Assembly (NCBI GenBank): GCA_963971305.1
Contig: OZ020303.1
Coordinates: 16,861,184 to 16,925,183 of the forward strand
DNA length: 64,000 bases
Direction: 5' to 3'
Source of the DNA: Arcuatula senhousia
Taxonomy: Eukaryota > Mollusca > Bivalvia > Mytilida > Mytilidae
In this document: positions 28,001 to 34,960 of the stretch, in pieces
Position numbering within the stretch: the stretch's first letter is position 1
How the letters are laid out: each line of letters opens with the position of its first letter
The notes under the pieces: model-generated
Databases searched by the model: none
What the model was told of the DNA's origin: nothing
The model's input: only the letters and a program-made list of their open reading frames with translations
Translations under genes and position numbers: made by a program

Positions 28001-28569
28001 TATTCATTTCTACACTATTCAGTTGAGATATATGGAACAATTTACCAGCCTCAGTTGTGTCAGCAAAAACTCTGAATAGCTTCGAAGCAAGACTGGATAG
28101 ACATTGCGTGATGGGAAACCGTTGCAGATTAACGAAAGAAGAAGAAAGAAGATTGGCAAGAACAACCGCTTTATTACAATTTTAGAGAGAAAATACAGTT
28201 AACCAACCCGGACAAGACCACAACTTAAGTTTAGAACACTGTCTAGAGCTGGCAGTAGAGGATTCACAAGAATCCTAAAGCCAGAAAGGAACTAAGAAAC
28301 TAAGGAACTAAGGAAAATATGTCCACCTGGAAAAAAATTTAATGAACATATGAATGCTAATACTAGATAAAAAAAAACACAACAGGCACGCGAAACAAGG
28401 ATTCAGCTAACTGATTATAAAATTAATGAAAATATACATCTGCTGAGGTAAAAACTTACTTGTAAAATGACTTTTCAAGGCTGTAAATTATTCCATCACT
28501 CAACACTTTAAGGCACGTTGGTTTGCTGTAGACTCGAGCACCTCTATCTTCATCACTTGTGTTGTCCAT
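881..28569 (-). CDS. Patched-domain / sterol-sensing-domain 12-TM protein (PTCHD3/PTR-like), 18 coding exons, 3' incomplete
   Basis: Spliced minus-strand gene; all 18 exons join in consistent phase at GT/AG sites to give 868 residues without a stop. The start ATG is at 28569. Predicted membrane helices: TM1 about 43-63; TM2-6 about 271-426, forming the sterol-sensing domain, with GIGVDDMFVIV at 339-349; TM7 480-500; and TM8-12 about 697-841, with GLAVDYSAH at 756-764. The two GxxxDD / GLAVDY motifs occupy the TM4 and TM10 positions typical of RND/Patched transporters. Two large extracellular loops (about 64-270 and 501-696) and a cytosolic linker (427-479) complete the family layout. Family members are membrane proteins related to Patched, Dispatched and NPC1, linked to sterol or lipid transport; the substrate here is unknown. 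Family length of about 770-950 suggests only a short C-terminal tail is missing. It is closer to PTCHD3/nematode PTR proteins than to Patched itself. Oddity: exon 5 runs into a 29-copy tandem array. Confidence 0.9.
1031..1693. other. intron 17 of Patched-like gene
   Basis: AT-rich intron. It contains a short repeat (tttcatgataatacc, near 1110) also found near 11550. No coding potential that fits the gene. Confidence 0.6.
1694..1815 (-). CDS. Patched-like gene exon 17
   Basis: 122 bp, starts with the last two bases of codon E778, residues 778-818. Encodes TM11 and the segment PAVFSGGFSTFLAFLLL, typical of Patched-family TM11. Acceptor ACACAG, donor GTAAGT. Confidence 0.9.
1816..3240. other. 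intron 16 of Patched-like gene
   Basis: AT-rich intron holding one 193-bp MITE (2131-2323). Otherwise nothing recognisable. Confidence 0.6.
2131..2323. mobile_element. 193-bp MITE, TA target site, copy 1
   Basis: Starts CTGTGGTTTCATTATTATTT and ends in the approximate inverse (AAATAAATGAATCCACAG), flanked on both sides by TA. The interior also folds back: atcaattttcgtgg pairs with cacgaaaattggtac. A second, 192-bp copy lies at 16225-16416. TA duplication and short inverted ends suggest a Tc1/mariner-type non-autonomous element. Confidence 0.8.
3241..3385 (-). CDS. Patched-like gene exon 16
   Basis: 145 bp, residues 730-777 plus one base. Encodes the end of TM9 and TM10 with the diagnostic GLAVDYSAHVGHTYM. 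Acceptor CTACAG, donor GTAAAC. Confidence 0.92.
3672..3797 (-). CDS. Patched-like gene exon 15
   Basis: 126 bp, phase 0, residues 688-729. Encodes a charged turn (ILQRELYRN) followed by TM8 and the start of TM9 (LALAAVCVFVVTLLLIANL, then TSIIVFTCVIFTL). Donor GTAAGT. Confidence 0.92.
4136..4291 (-). CDS. Patched-like gene exon 14
   Basis: 156 bp, phase 0, residues 636-687, membrane-proximal part of the second extracellular loop. It contains the pattern GTYIPFRHVYQGDS and ends YLTYETNM, just before TM8. Acceptor CCACAG, donor GTATAT. Confidence 0.88.
4625..4862 (+). repeat. dispersed repeat, copy 1 (paired with 56322-56535)
   Basis: Shares with 56322-56535 a run of blocks in the same order: ggccata.agggca, agttttaatgg, a segment with ctgacaaacctaatcacata, then ttacaaat/gc..ggactcaaacacca, gtgat.(a/g)gct.gtga, and ending in (ac)ccaggccc-like sequence. 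It is preceded by a (GT)n microsatellite at about 4600-4613. No ORF; a SINE-like or MITE-like origin is possible but not shown. Confidence 0.65.
5204..5328 (-). CDS. Patched-like gene exon 13
   Basis: 125 bp, completes codon D594, residues 594-635. Part of the second extracellular loop; contains NFAFSQLLHKFV and the end TTPPLLQ. Donor GTGGGT. Confidence 0.88.
5761..5925 (-). CDS. Patched-like gene exon 12
   Basis: 165 bp, residues 539-593 plus one base. Second extracellular loop, with DRQLIEDMINKIIASPYI and SWFQPFYQWF, a region conserved among PTCHD3-like proteins. Acceptor TTTTAG, donor GTAACA. Confidence 0.9.
5926..9476. other. intron 11 of Patched-like gene
   Basis: 3.5-kb AT-rich intron. 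It contains a reduced terminal-repeat element at about 8170-8619 (see that entry) and many low-complexity stretches. No coding exon fits the gene here. Confidence 0.6.
8170..8619 (+). repeat. ATGCCCC-family element, short copy
   Basis: Two core units (key words agcatccgaagcatgcattg, then atcactaggtgcacc and taccaatatggttg), then an acggatggacagacgg tract and a 3' end (gcccctcgactttcatagg) matching the element at 32620-33557. Related cores lie at 29341-29930. Confidence 0.75.
9477..9654 (-). CDS. Patched-like gene exon 11
   Basis: 178 bp, residues 480-538 plus one base. Encodes TM7 (VIIMVITAAFVAVNLYGF) and the start of the second extracellular loop, with LKQDFDLTMYIPSDSY, the canonical Patched-domain segment after TM7. 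Donor GTAAGT. Confidence 0.93.
9989..10237 (-). CDS. Patched-like gene exon 10
   Basis: 249 bp, phase 0, residues 397-479. Encodes TM6 (YAALGIFALFLLQTTFFVAC) and the cytosolic linker with DQRRVEAKRNAIICCY, conserved in sterol-sensing Patched-like proteins. Acceptor TTTTAG, donor GTTAGA. Confidence 0.93.
10745..11255 (+). repeat. dispersed 500-bp repeat family D, copy 1
   Basis: Shares a series of blocks with 31770-32340 (reverse), 44345-44790 and fragments at 12935-13215 and 54030-54160. Blocks include tctctagtggaattgaactt, gataggggga.ggttgg, aactagtttaacc and a cacttattc.acatctcat end. It has no intact ORF. Confidence 0.75.
11332..11504 (-). CDS. Patched-like gene exon 9 (sterol-sensing domain core)
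   Basis: 173 bp, completes codon G339, residues 339-396. Encodes the TM4 motif GIGVDDMFVIVEAW and TM5 (SVTDVVAFAVGAST). The two aspartates are the GxxxDD motif implicated in cation coupling in RND/Patched proteins. Donor GTAAGA. Confidence 0.95.
11780..11850 (+). repeat. 3' end remnant of ATGCCCC-family element
   Basis: A gatggatgaacagacc tract followed by aatatgcccctctatt and a ttagatgga end, matching the 3' end of the element at 32620-33557 in reduced form. Confidence 0.55.
11988..12111 (-). CDS. Patched-like gene exon 8
   Basis: 124 bp, residues 298-338 plus one base. Encodes TM3 (LAGLLVVGLAIIFAYGLAM) and GPVHALMPFLLLG leading into TM4; this is the sterol-sensing domain signature. Donor GTATGT. 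Confidence 0.95.
12160..12921 (+). repeat. TACCCCAC-family element (degenerate), split by a MITE
   Basis: 5' part with acaaaccccacattt, then about three core units (accaaatatcaaaagc, followed by attaatagttgctgaga), then an accagtcaaaaacatta tail and a 3' end (caaccttgttgtgtggggta), as in the element at 24161-25082. A 125-bp MITE (12772-12896) sits exactly between tail and 3' hairpin. Confidence 0.7.
12772..12896. mobile_element. 125-bp MITE, TA target site
   Basis: Ends CTGTAAGCGTGGAAATTT and, inverted, CTGTAAACCTGGAAATTTTC, flanked by TA on both sides. It interrupts the older repeat at 12160-12921: the host words accagtcaaaaacatta and tatcctttgcaacc are contiguous in the element at 24161-25082, which proves the insertion. 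Confidence 0.85.
12935..13215 (+). repeat. dispersed repeat family D, fragment
   Basis: Contains ttaggttctctcttg, a tgtgttatatttgtgctttg word, a tttaaccctgcca word and ctgt.gtctttatgttagtt, all found in the family D copies at 10745 and 44345. Confidence 0.6.
13873..13993 (-). CDS. Patched-like gene exon 7
   Basis: 121 bp, completes S257, residues 257-297. Encodes SFDDEGYGAVNSDTKLLSAG, the conserved pre-TM2 motif of PTCHD3-like proteins, then TM2 (FTIVFIYVILTLGRFNLI). Donor GTGAGC. Confidence 0.94.
14040..14460 (+). repeat. old tandem-core repeat fragment
   Basis: Contains aacaagaagtaggtgagc, tgtatatcaaatatcaagag and gttgctgagaaaacc, shared with the fragments at 41-100 and 12200-12730, and ends in a gacagatgacagacagag tract. 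Degenerate, no ends recognised. Confidence 0.5.
14680..14777 (-). CDS. Patched-like gene exon 6
   Basis: 98 bp, phase 0, residues 225-256 plus two bases. Encodes WRPEAMQWELEMVKMAQKGH and an I-Y-I-Y-T-T-R end: the strand before TM2 that follows the exon 5 sequence. Donor GTCAGT. Confidence 0.9.
14778..16543. other. intron 5 of Patched-like gene outside the tandem array
   Basis: AT-rich intron with a MITE at 16225-16416. An inverted pair (tgcctccaccaaaatga near 15539 and tattttggtggaga near 15606) marks a possible eroded fold-back repeat. No coding exon. Confidence 0.5.
16225..16416. mobile_element. 192-bp MITE, TA target site, copy 2
   Basis: Same family as 2131-2323: begins CTGTGGTTGCATTATTATTC, ends AATAAATGAATCCACAG, flanked by TA. 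Internal words ggaaattt.a..ttgatct and cttcagaac are shared between copies. Confidence 0.8.
16544..18950 (-). repeat. 29 x 83-bp tandem array of exon 5 coding sequence
   Basis: The word gaggattgtc recurs at 16546 and then every 83 bp to 18870, 29 times with no length change; 29 x 83 equals the array length exactly. On the minus strand each unit is the 3' 83 bp of exon 5 (coding about GKIRHSIRGDITGAEGAVML and the next residues to NPQ). At each unit junction CAG is followed by GTAAAATAAG, a usable splice donor. Reading through gives a stop (codons CAG GTA AAA TAA). Most differences are substitutions giving variants such as G/R and A/T after GDIT. The leftmost unit carries an in-frame TAA (CTA TAA GAC) and a different donor (CAA-GTACAG). 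Confidence 0.97.
18868..18991 (-). CDS. Patched-like gene exon 5 (source of the tandem array)
   Basis: 124 bp, completes S183, residues 183-224. It starts after TTACTTCAG and reads SPLYHKVIDITTVIGKIRHS then IRGDITGAEGAVMLFLLQ and DNPQ, which fills the gap that the family has between exons 4 and 6. Its last 83 bp are the rightmost unit of the array at 16544-18950. The donor GTAAAATAAG is therefore the first bases of the next unit, that is, a copy of the exon's own codons for G-K-I-R. Confidence 0.9.
19425..19544 (-). CDS. Patched-like gene exon 4
   Basis: 120 bp, completes R143, residues 143-182 plus two bases. First extracellular loop: GQCYVNSLLEIWSYNETKI, with a possible N-glycosylation site NET. 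Acceptor TTGTAG, donor GTATTT. Confidence 0.88.
19620..20436 (-). mobile_element. terminal-repeat element with tandem core (CTACCGGC family)
   Basis: Bounded by gtccactaccggc at 19620 and its inverse gccggtagtggac at 20424-20436. Inside are about five core units (words cttatagataatgaactg, atgagttacagatca, tttttggtatgtgagtt) and, near the left end, a ctgtctgtccgtccgtctgtc tract. The tract position makes the left end the 3' end, so the element lies on the minus strand. No ORF. Confidence 0.8.
20930..21160 (-). mobile_element. 3' fragment of reverse-transcriptase element (third copy)
   Basis: Minus-strand words match the 3' region of the RT element fragments at 25560-26150 and 36489-37370: a glycine/serine-poor segment reading roughly K-Q-A-G-T, then P-E-F-T-L. 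Only the extreme 3' part remains, with A-rich flanks. Confidence 0.5.
21973..22043 (-). CDS. Patched-like gene exon 3
   Basis: 71 bp, phase 0, residues 120-142 plus two bases. Encodes MYDFYEKALDFEVNGKKFED, the start of the first extracellular loop; V-NG-KKFED-C is typical of PTCHD3-like proteins. Acceptor TTCCAG, donor GTATGA. Confidence 0.9.
22220..23140 (+). mobile_element. terminal-repeat element with tandem core (TGTCCCCCGCCGC family)
   Basis: 5' end has a hairpin gctacgcgtagc and tgtcccccgccgc at 22244; the 3' end is the inverse gcggcgggggaca at 23128-23140. About 2.7 core units of roughly 310 bp, each carrying a cctatcagtgtgtaaagttt word and a ctgtgcacctaggtaacc word. Then a gacggacggacggacgg tract, then a hairpin (cgccgc gtt gcggcg) directly before the end. 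No ORF. Confidence 0.88.
23689..23935 (-). CDS. Patched-like gene exon 2
   Basis: 247 bp, completes K37, residues 38-119. Encodes LGFLVATYPIWTIIISITIC (TM1) and the beginning of the first extracellular loop, with AELWVPESSRIQPERRWVLE, close to the Patched-domain consensus. The acceptor TTATTGCTAG was chosen because it matches the phase of exon 1 and gives the family junction F-Y-K/L-G. Donor GTAAGT. Confidence 0.94.
24161..25082 (+). mobile_element. terminal-repeat element with tandem core (TACCCCACGC family)
   Basis: 5' end ataccccacgcg; 3' end cgttgcgtggggtat. About four core units of 170-180 bp (words tctaagtccaaagg.(c/t)aataac, caaaaatttgtggatcaaaa, ggtaatatgcacaacttcat, tttaagaggagttgc), then a gacggacggacgg tract. 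The final hairpin is ataccc..cgcaac with gttgcg.ggggtat, so the 3' hairpin repeats the 5' end. Confidence 0.88.
25560..26150 (-). pseudogene. reverse-transcriptase element fragment (YIDD family), copy 1
   Basis: Minus-strand translation contains YVSQLIRYSRACGEYNNFL, then AATRLTSKLLTQGYVAPRLL and KKFYERHQ, matching the plus-strand fragment at 36870-37080 (VYVSQLIRYSRACGTYIDFL). Frameshifts and stops are present, so it is dead. This C-terminal region accompanies a YIDD reverse transcriptase in many invertebrate genomes; Penelope-like is my best guess, not established. Confidence 0.75.
26940..28320 (+). pseudogene. 5'-truncated non-LTR retrotransposon (CR1/Jockey-like RT), antisense in intron 1
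   Basis: Plus-strand fragments encode the end of a reverse transcriptase: SGIPQGSVLGLILFVLYIND, then YLFADDTKVFGA with the catalytic F-ADD box, then DIGVTINDKLNFDKHI, RPHLKYANQVWCPHLIKHIE and IQRRATKQL. Frameshifts occur near 27030 and 27280 and a MITE is inserted at 27796. The 5' end is missing, as is usual for LINEs. The 3' end runs into short repeats of gaactaag (28288-28312), a tail type seen in CR1-like elements. Confidence 0.85.
27796..27946. mobile_element. 151-bp hAT-like MITE inside the retrotransposon
   Basis: Flanked by the exact 8-bp duplication aggggaca (27788-27795 and 27947-27954). Ends are inverted: gacctgtcaagt and, reversed, cagggctgtcaagt. The retrotransposon frame resumes after it. 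Internally, ctttgatctttcaattttt is a near-repeat of its neighbour. An 8-bp duplication fits the hAT or P superfamilies. Confidence 0.85.
28460..28569 (-). CDS. Patched-like gene exon 1 (start codon)
   Basis: 110 coding bp, residues 1-36 plus two bases: MDNTSDEDRGARVYSKPTCL, then KVLSDGIIYSLEKSFY. The short acidic, cytosolic N-terminus leads straight into TM1 of exon 2, as expected. An upstream ATG at about 28601 is in another frame and hits a stop, so the ATG at 28569 is preferred. Donor GTAAGT. Confidence 0.85.
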
Positions 28570-28850
28570 TCTGTCAGTTCTAGTATGAAGCTTTGCATGA
28601 TGAATTTGTAATGTTTTCACATGTTTTTATTTTGATCACCAATGATCCGGTGCAACATGTAACACAAGAAAATTGATATAGCACCGCCTTAATTTGCCAC
28701 GCCCCCTTATTTTACTTTTCAGTTTAATACTATTTTTGGCGGGAAATTTTGACTGAAAATAATTCAATTCAAGATTTTTTGCCAATGCCATGCTCTTCGC
28801 CGGACGGTTACATTAATTCTATATAAAAAAGAACAGTTTTATACATACAT
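28570..28850 (-). promoter_or_regulatory. probable 5' UTR and promoter of the Patched-like gene
   Basis: Upstream of the start codon (right side, minus strand) lie a GC/KLF-type box gccacgccccc (28696-28706) and a perfect E2F-type palindrome TTTGGCGGGAAA (28735-28746). They stand out in AT-rich sequence. Sequence match only; no TATA box was recognised. Confidence 0.4.
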
Positions 28851-29340
28851 TTACATGATAGTGAGCGATAAGTTTAGGATTTTTTTGATGAGAAAACCCC
28901 ATTCTTGACAGACCCTGGGACTTGGGAGACAGACAACTTATGAATATGACCCCTTCAAAGAGGAGATAAAATTCAAGTACCTCGTTCCTGACAAATCTTC
29001 TAAAAATGAACCTCGTTTGTCGGAATTAACATCCCCGGTTCTAATTATATAGGGAGACTCGGAGAGACCCATCCGTTAGGGGGGGGGGGGGGGGCATGGG
29101 AATCATCTTAGTGATCATTACCTCAGAAGTTCTTGCTTTGTTACATGATCAGACCCCGTCAGTCATTCTCAAATAAGTGGCCCATTTTCATAATATATGT
29201 GTCGTGTCATTATATTCGTTAACGATATAAATAATAGGTTGCCTAACATAACAAGAAAATGTGTCAAACAAACACGATGCCCCGCCTGTATATTTATCAA
29301 ACAGCTAGGTTATATCAGGAACGTATACGTTCCTGGTTAT

Positions 29341-29931
29341 ATCAATTATGAAGCTCACCTTGTTACCCATTATTGTCACTAAGCGGGAATTGACTTGAAC
29401 TTTTCAAAATTTTAAATGCATATGCTCATTCGTGCAGAAAAAGAAGGTCACAGCCAGCATCTGAACCATATACTTTGCTAATCAACTCTAGATGCACCTC
29501 CTTCCATATCACTTTAGTTGAAGTGGTACTTGCCTGTTGGTAGGAATGAACTTTAATCATTCTTCTGTAGGTAGTCATCCATGTGGAAAATATAGGTCAC
29601 AGCCAGCATCTAAAGCATGCATTGTGCTAAGCATCACTAGGTGCATCTACCATATACCAATATGGTTGATGTGGCACTTGTCAGTAAGCAGGAATGGACG
29701 TTAACCATTCTTCTGCTAAGTCATTCATGCGGAAAATGTAGGTCACAGCCAGGATCCGAAGCATGCATTGTGATATGCATCACAAGGTGCACCTACCATA
29801 CCAAAATAGATGATGTAGCAAATGTCATTAAGCAGGAATGGACTTTAAACATTCTTCTGTAAGAGGTTATCCATGCAGAAAATATAAGTCAAATCCAGCA
29901 TCCGAAGCATGCATTGTGCTTAGCATCACTA
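29341..29931 (+). repeat. ATGCCCC-family core repeats, 3' end missing
   Basis: Begins gaagctcaccttgttaccc, as does the copy at about 8183, and continues with about 3.5 core units (agcatccgaagcatgcattg, atcactaggtgcacctacca). The family's 3' end is absent: it stops where the next element (29932) begins. Confidence 0.75.
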
Positions 29932-31764
29932 GAGCCTGAATAGCTCACCTGGTCCTTAACTGAGCCACAAGGATCTTCTATAAGAGGTCATCAGACGACA
30001 TCAACCCAATGAGCTCAATAAGCTGAAGGTTTAAGAAAGCAACAGCTTTTCTCTATCTGCAATAGTTTTCATTCTATAGGGCAAAAAAAAACATGAAAAA
30101 AACGCTTTTTGTTTACCTTTAATGCCCCATAACACTTATAAGGGGCCATCTGACAGCTTCGACCCAATCCAGACTTTGTAGTGCTTAATGAGCTGAGCGT
30201 TTAGCAAGCAACAGACAGCTTTTCTCTATCTGCAATAATCCTCATTCTATAGAGCAATAAAAAGCTACACAGAGCGCAGCATGATACGACCGCAACATGT
30301 TGAACCCTGTACGATGGAGGCCCAATATGGATAGTCTATTGCTTTTGTCACATGCAGCCCATGGTGGGCTTATAAAGGTTTTTAACACATGCACCCTGTG
30401 GTGGACTTTAATATTTGACACATATATAATTACATCAACATCTAATAGAAAAAGTCTTATATTAATTGACATATTTGGTTCTTTTCGACTCCTATTTTTT
30501 CAACAGCAAAAAAAGGTAAGAAAATCTGCAAATCTGATTGAAAAATTTGGGTAGGGATTTTCACATGGATTCCAATGAAAAAATGATTTTGAAAATCGGA
30601 CCAAAACAAAAAAATTGATATTATAGGCGTGGCATGTCTTTAGCCCCCTGCAGCAATGTAAAGGTGCAATATATTTTCAAACCATGGACACATTTAGGTG
30701 ACAGAATTCAATGAGCAAATCAACAAAAAAAGAATTTTCAAAATCGAATGAATGTTATCATTCTACAACAGCTTTGTCAATGCACACAGTTTAGCCCATT
30801 TTGGCCCTTTTTTCTAAAATGGTAGGGACCACAAACCCCAAATACAATACCAACCCTCCTTTAGTGGTAACAAACATCATATCAAAATTTCATAACAATC
30901 AGTCGATATTTACTCAAGTTTTCGCACGGAAACCAAATGTCTACAGACGACGACGACGACAACGACGACATCGCCATAACATACGATCGCAAAATTTTTT
31001 TGGTCGTATAAAAACATGAAAAAGCAATATTTTTTACCTTTAAAGGCCCATAGCCCCTATAAGGGGTCATCTGACAGCTTCGACTTAATGGAGACTTTTG
31101 TAAAGCGGCTTAATGAGAATAATGTTTAAACAGCAATAGCTTTTCTCCATCTGCAATAGTTTTCATTCCGCAGGGCAAAAACAAGAAGAAACGCTATTTG
31201 TTTACCTTTAAAGGACCTTAACCCTATAAGGGGCCACCTGACAGCTTCGACCCAATGGAGACTTTTGTTGAGCTTAATGACACAATGTTTTAGCAAGCAA
31301 CAGCTTTTCTCTATCTGCAATAGTTTTCATTCTATAGGCAAAAAACACGAAAAATCGCTATTTTTTACCTTTAAAGGCCCATAACCCCATATAAGGTGTC
31401 ATCTGACAGCTTCAACTCAATAGAGACTTTTGTAGAGCTTTTAATGCTGAAGTGGGAAGGTTGCATCAGATTTTCTCTATCTCTTATACTTTCTGAATTA
31501 CAGGCCAAAAACAGTTGTCTGACTCCCCTTGTCTATTTTTAGCAACAGCGGCCATGTTTTATGACGGATCAGAAATCGAAACACATCTTTTGTGCAGGAC
31601 ACCCTAAGGATCAATCATACTAAGTTTCATTAAATTCTGTAAAGTAGTTTCAGATGAGAAGATTTTTGAAAAATTGTTACAGAAATTGTAACAGAAGACG
31701 ACGACAGACGACGACGGACACCAAGGGATGGCAATAGCTCACCTGTGGTCCAGGTGAGCTAAAA
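29932..31764 (+). mobile_element. terminal-repeat element with tandem core (GCTCACCTGG family), interrupted
   Basis: 5' end agcctgaatagctcacctgg; 3' hairpin agctcacctg tggt ccaggtgagct (31738-31761). Core units of about 165 bp carry cagcttttctctatctgcaa, tagttttcattctatag, and ataaggggccatctgacag. Before the 3' hairpin lies a gacgacgacagacgacgacgg tract. A different element is inserted at about 30258-31010. Confidence 0.88.
30258..31010 (+). mobile_element. ATACGACC-family element nested in the GCTCACCTGG element
   Basis: Inverted ends atacgacc (30284) and ggtcgtat (31002-31009), a 5' hairpin (gctacacagagcgcagc) and a 3' hairpin after a gacgacgacgacaacgacg tract. The host words around it (tctatag.gcaa and aaaacatgaaaa) are contiguous in other core units of the host element. 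A related 5' end fragment (cacgaccgcgcaacatgttgaa) lies at about 34147. Confidence 0.8.
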
Positions 31765-31769
31765 AGAGG

Positions 31770-32340
31770 TTTTGGATTCTAAAAAAAAACTAAAGTATGT
31801 CTCGTCTGCTTGCACCATCGGAATACTAATAGAAAATAATGAGATGTGGAATAATTGTACGCGACACCGCTCACAGTCAAGCGGCAATTCAGAAAACAAC
31901 AACGGAAAACCGCCAGCAGCCTTCAACGAGGCCAGTAGGCGCTGCTCGCGGTTCTGCAATCGGTCCATGGTCTAAATAAAATGCATATAATTCAAATCCA
32001 GTCATGAGATAGTCACAGATAGACCTCCTTCTTAAACAAGGAACATAAAACATCAAAAAGACAAGAACAAACAAAAGCTTTGTCAAAGATTACTGGCTTA
32101 GGACAGGCACATATAATATGTGGCGGGGTTAAACTAGTTTTTTGGGCCCAACCTTTCCCTTATCAATATTCCCAGACGAAGCACAAAAACTAAACACCAA
32201 AATCAAATCGAACAAAGTTCAATTCCACCAAAGAGAACCTAAGACAAAAGACAACAAGAACAAACGAAAGGACGGTAAAGGAACCCTCCATAGAACACTC
32301 GCTGTTACCGACAGCTAGCTGAGAATCATCAATCGACTAA
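31770..32340 (-). repeat. dispersed repeat family D, copy 2 (reverse)
   Basis: Reverse copy of the repeat at 10745-11255: tagtttaaccccgccacat, the ggaaaggttgggcccaaa word and the gactggatttgaattat word are shared. On its left is tatgtctcg.ctgc..gcaccatcg, also the 5' end of the element at 49674. Confidence 0.75.
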
Positions 32341-32619
32341 TGTAAAAAAAAGATCGATTTTAAAGTTATTCAACTATTCATTCATTAATTCTCGACATAA
32401 TAATGTGGACCTACTAAAAAGAATTCTAGATATCATAGTAAGTGAGACACAGACTTTCCATAAAAGACTGAACACAAAAAGATATTAACAGTCATTTAGT
32501 GAAGAAATGAGGTCAAGGTCAGATGACACGCAAAAACACTTATTTAATTCATCGATATCCTAAATATCAGATGCCTAGCTATTATACTTTTCAAAACAAG
32601 AATATGTCCAAAAGACATA

Positions 32620-33557
32620 ATGCCCCATCTCGCAACATTTATTTTTTCTGCAATCACTAAAGCATCACTAGGTGCACCTACCGTACCAATATTGTTGCTA
32701 TGGCACTTGTCAGTAAGATGGAATCGACTTTTACCATTCTTCTATAAGTGGTCATTCATGCAGAAAATATAGGGCACAGTCAGCATCCAAAGTATGCATT
32801 GTGCATAGCATCACTAGGTGCACCTACCATACCAATATAGTTGATTTGGCACATGTCAGTAAGTGGGAACGGACTTTAACCATTATTCTGTAAGAGTTCA
32901 TCCATGCGGAAAATATAGGTCACATCCAGCATCCAAAGTATGCATTGTGCTAAGCATCACTAGGTGCACCTACCATCCAAACCTGGTATTCAGTAAGTAG
33001 GAATGGACTTTGACCATTATTCTGTAAGAGTTCATCCATACAGGAAACTGATGTAGGTCACAGTCAGCATCCGAAGCATGCATTATGCTTAGCATCACTA
33101 GGTGCACCTACCATACCAATATGGTTGCTATGGCACTTGTCAGTAAGAAGGAATGGACTTTAACCATTCTTCCATAAATGGTCATTCATGCGGAAAATAT
33201 AGCTCACAGCCAGCATCCTAAGCTTGCATTGTGCTAAGCATCACTAGGTGCACCTACCATACAAATATTGTTGATGTGGCATTTGTCAGTAAGTGGGAAT
33301 GTACTTTAACCATTCTTCCAAGGGTGGTCATTCATGCGGAAAATATAGGTCACATCCAGCATCCGAAGCATGCATTGTACTTAGCGTCAATAGGTGCACC
33401 TACCATTCCAATATGATTGATGTGGCATTTGTCAGTAAGTGGGAATTTGGAAATATGGGGATTTGGGACGGACAAACGGACGAACAGACGGAAGGACGAA
33501 CTGACGGACGAACAGACTCGAACACTATATGCCCCTGTACTTTCGTAGATGGGGCAT
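32620..33557 (+). mobile_element. terminal-repeat element with tandem core (ATGCCCCATCT family), full copy
   Basis: 5' end atgccccatct and inverse agatggggcat at 33547-33557. About five and a half core units of 160-175 bp (gcatcactaggtgcaccta, ccataccaatatggttg, ttgtcagtaag.gggaat), then an acgaacagacggaaggacg tract. The 3' hairpin is tatgcccct.gtac with gta.atggggcata. No ORF. Confidence 0.88.
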
Positions 33558-34960
33558 AAAAATCATTTTCCACAAAAGTCTTACAAAGACATTTACGGCA
33601 TCAAAAAAGACTTGAGTTCACAAAGTCACCGAAGCTTGAAAAATGGGGCAAGGATCACACGGCATGGTGACAGTTGCGTAGACAATAACCGGAAGGCTGA
33701 ACTGTATGTATACCAAATATCAGATGCCTAGCTATTATACTTTCAATTAATCCATTTTCCACAAAAGTCTTACAAAAAAGTTAAAATTTCGCATTTTCTT
33801 CTCAATATCACACCCTTTTCATATATTACGAGGCATGGAAATTTTATAAATTCTAGCGGGTCATCCCTGTCTTATGATACCTCCAGCTCCCCTTTCCTAG
33901 TGTCAAAGTAAATCAACTGGAAATACATGTCAAGATCAAAGGGATAGTGATGCAATTGTGCTGGGATGCTTTTTGCGCACATACACACCAATTTCATGCC
34001 ATTTGAACAGTGCATCTGTAATGTATCAAAAATTACCAACGTCACTAAACCATAAATTCAATGTTAAGGTGGTGGGGATGCAACTGGGAAGCACATCATG
34101 TTTCACTAGCCTAAGATTCAGTGATCTCAAGATATGAACAGCATTACACGACCGCGCAACATGTTGAATCCTGTACGTTAGATGTCCAATATAAAGTCAA
34201 TTCCTGTAGACACATCAAGCCCATGGTGGACTCACAAAGTTTTTGGCACATGATTTCTGTGGTTGACTTCCAATGCATGGTCAATCATATTTGACTTTTT
34301 TTAAACATCAACATAAGCAAAATTCTTGTAACCGATTTTTTTTTCTGTCCCCTACCTTTTTTTACTAAAAAATAAAATAAAAATAAAGAAGGAACGTACG
34401 GATGCCCCGCTAGGCCCATAACCACGTATTTAGTAGGTTGCATGACGTAATATCTGTAAACAATCAATAAATGAAAATGATATCGGGAAAGAAGCGAAAA
34501 AAATACGCAAATTTCAGGGAATTGAGTTTAAAATTGGTACACTTTTTTGTTCATGTGTGTTCCACAACGAAACTATATAGGAAATGTTGCCACGATATAC
34601 GGCAATGTCCAGACAAAAAATCTCGATGGTTCTTGAATGAACATTTTTTTGTACCAAATTTAAGTTTACATTTTTTTTTCAGAATCGCGAAAACACGATT
34701 TTGAAAAGTATGAAAAGAATTATAAATAAATCCCCCCAAAAATTGTTAAAATATATTTCAACTATTGGAAATAATTAAATATCTTCTTTAGATTGGGCAT
34801 GCCAATTTTCATACTTTTCCGTAAAACGGTTTAGAAGATACGGAGATGTTCGTTGGCGTTGCCGCTTTCACGGCGACAATTTGTGACGCAGCAAGTGCAC
34901 GAAATAGTGCCGACGACGCGGAAGGTCACTGATCAGAGACGGATCACATTTTGACCAAAA
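33558..34960. other. intergenic, fragments of repeats
   Basis: Fragment 33585-33750 matches core units of the element at 49674 (tcacagtcaccg-like, then aatatcagatgcctagctat). Fragment 34147-34280 matches the ATACGACC family. The remainder is AT-rich with no feature seen. Confidence 0.5.

Larger units (their letters stand above)
23936..28459. other. intron 1 of Patched-like gene, repeat-filled
   Basis: 4.5-kb intron. From right to left in the direction of transcription it holds a truncated non-LTR retrotransposon, a reverse-transcriptase element fragment and a terminal-repeat element with tandem core. Separate entries cover these. Confidence 0.8.

Noticed and set aside
29078..29094. Long G run as a possible G-quadruplex regulatory site
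   Set aside because: A simple homopolymer in intergenic DNA; likely a microsatellite, and length is unreliable in sequence data.
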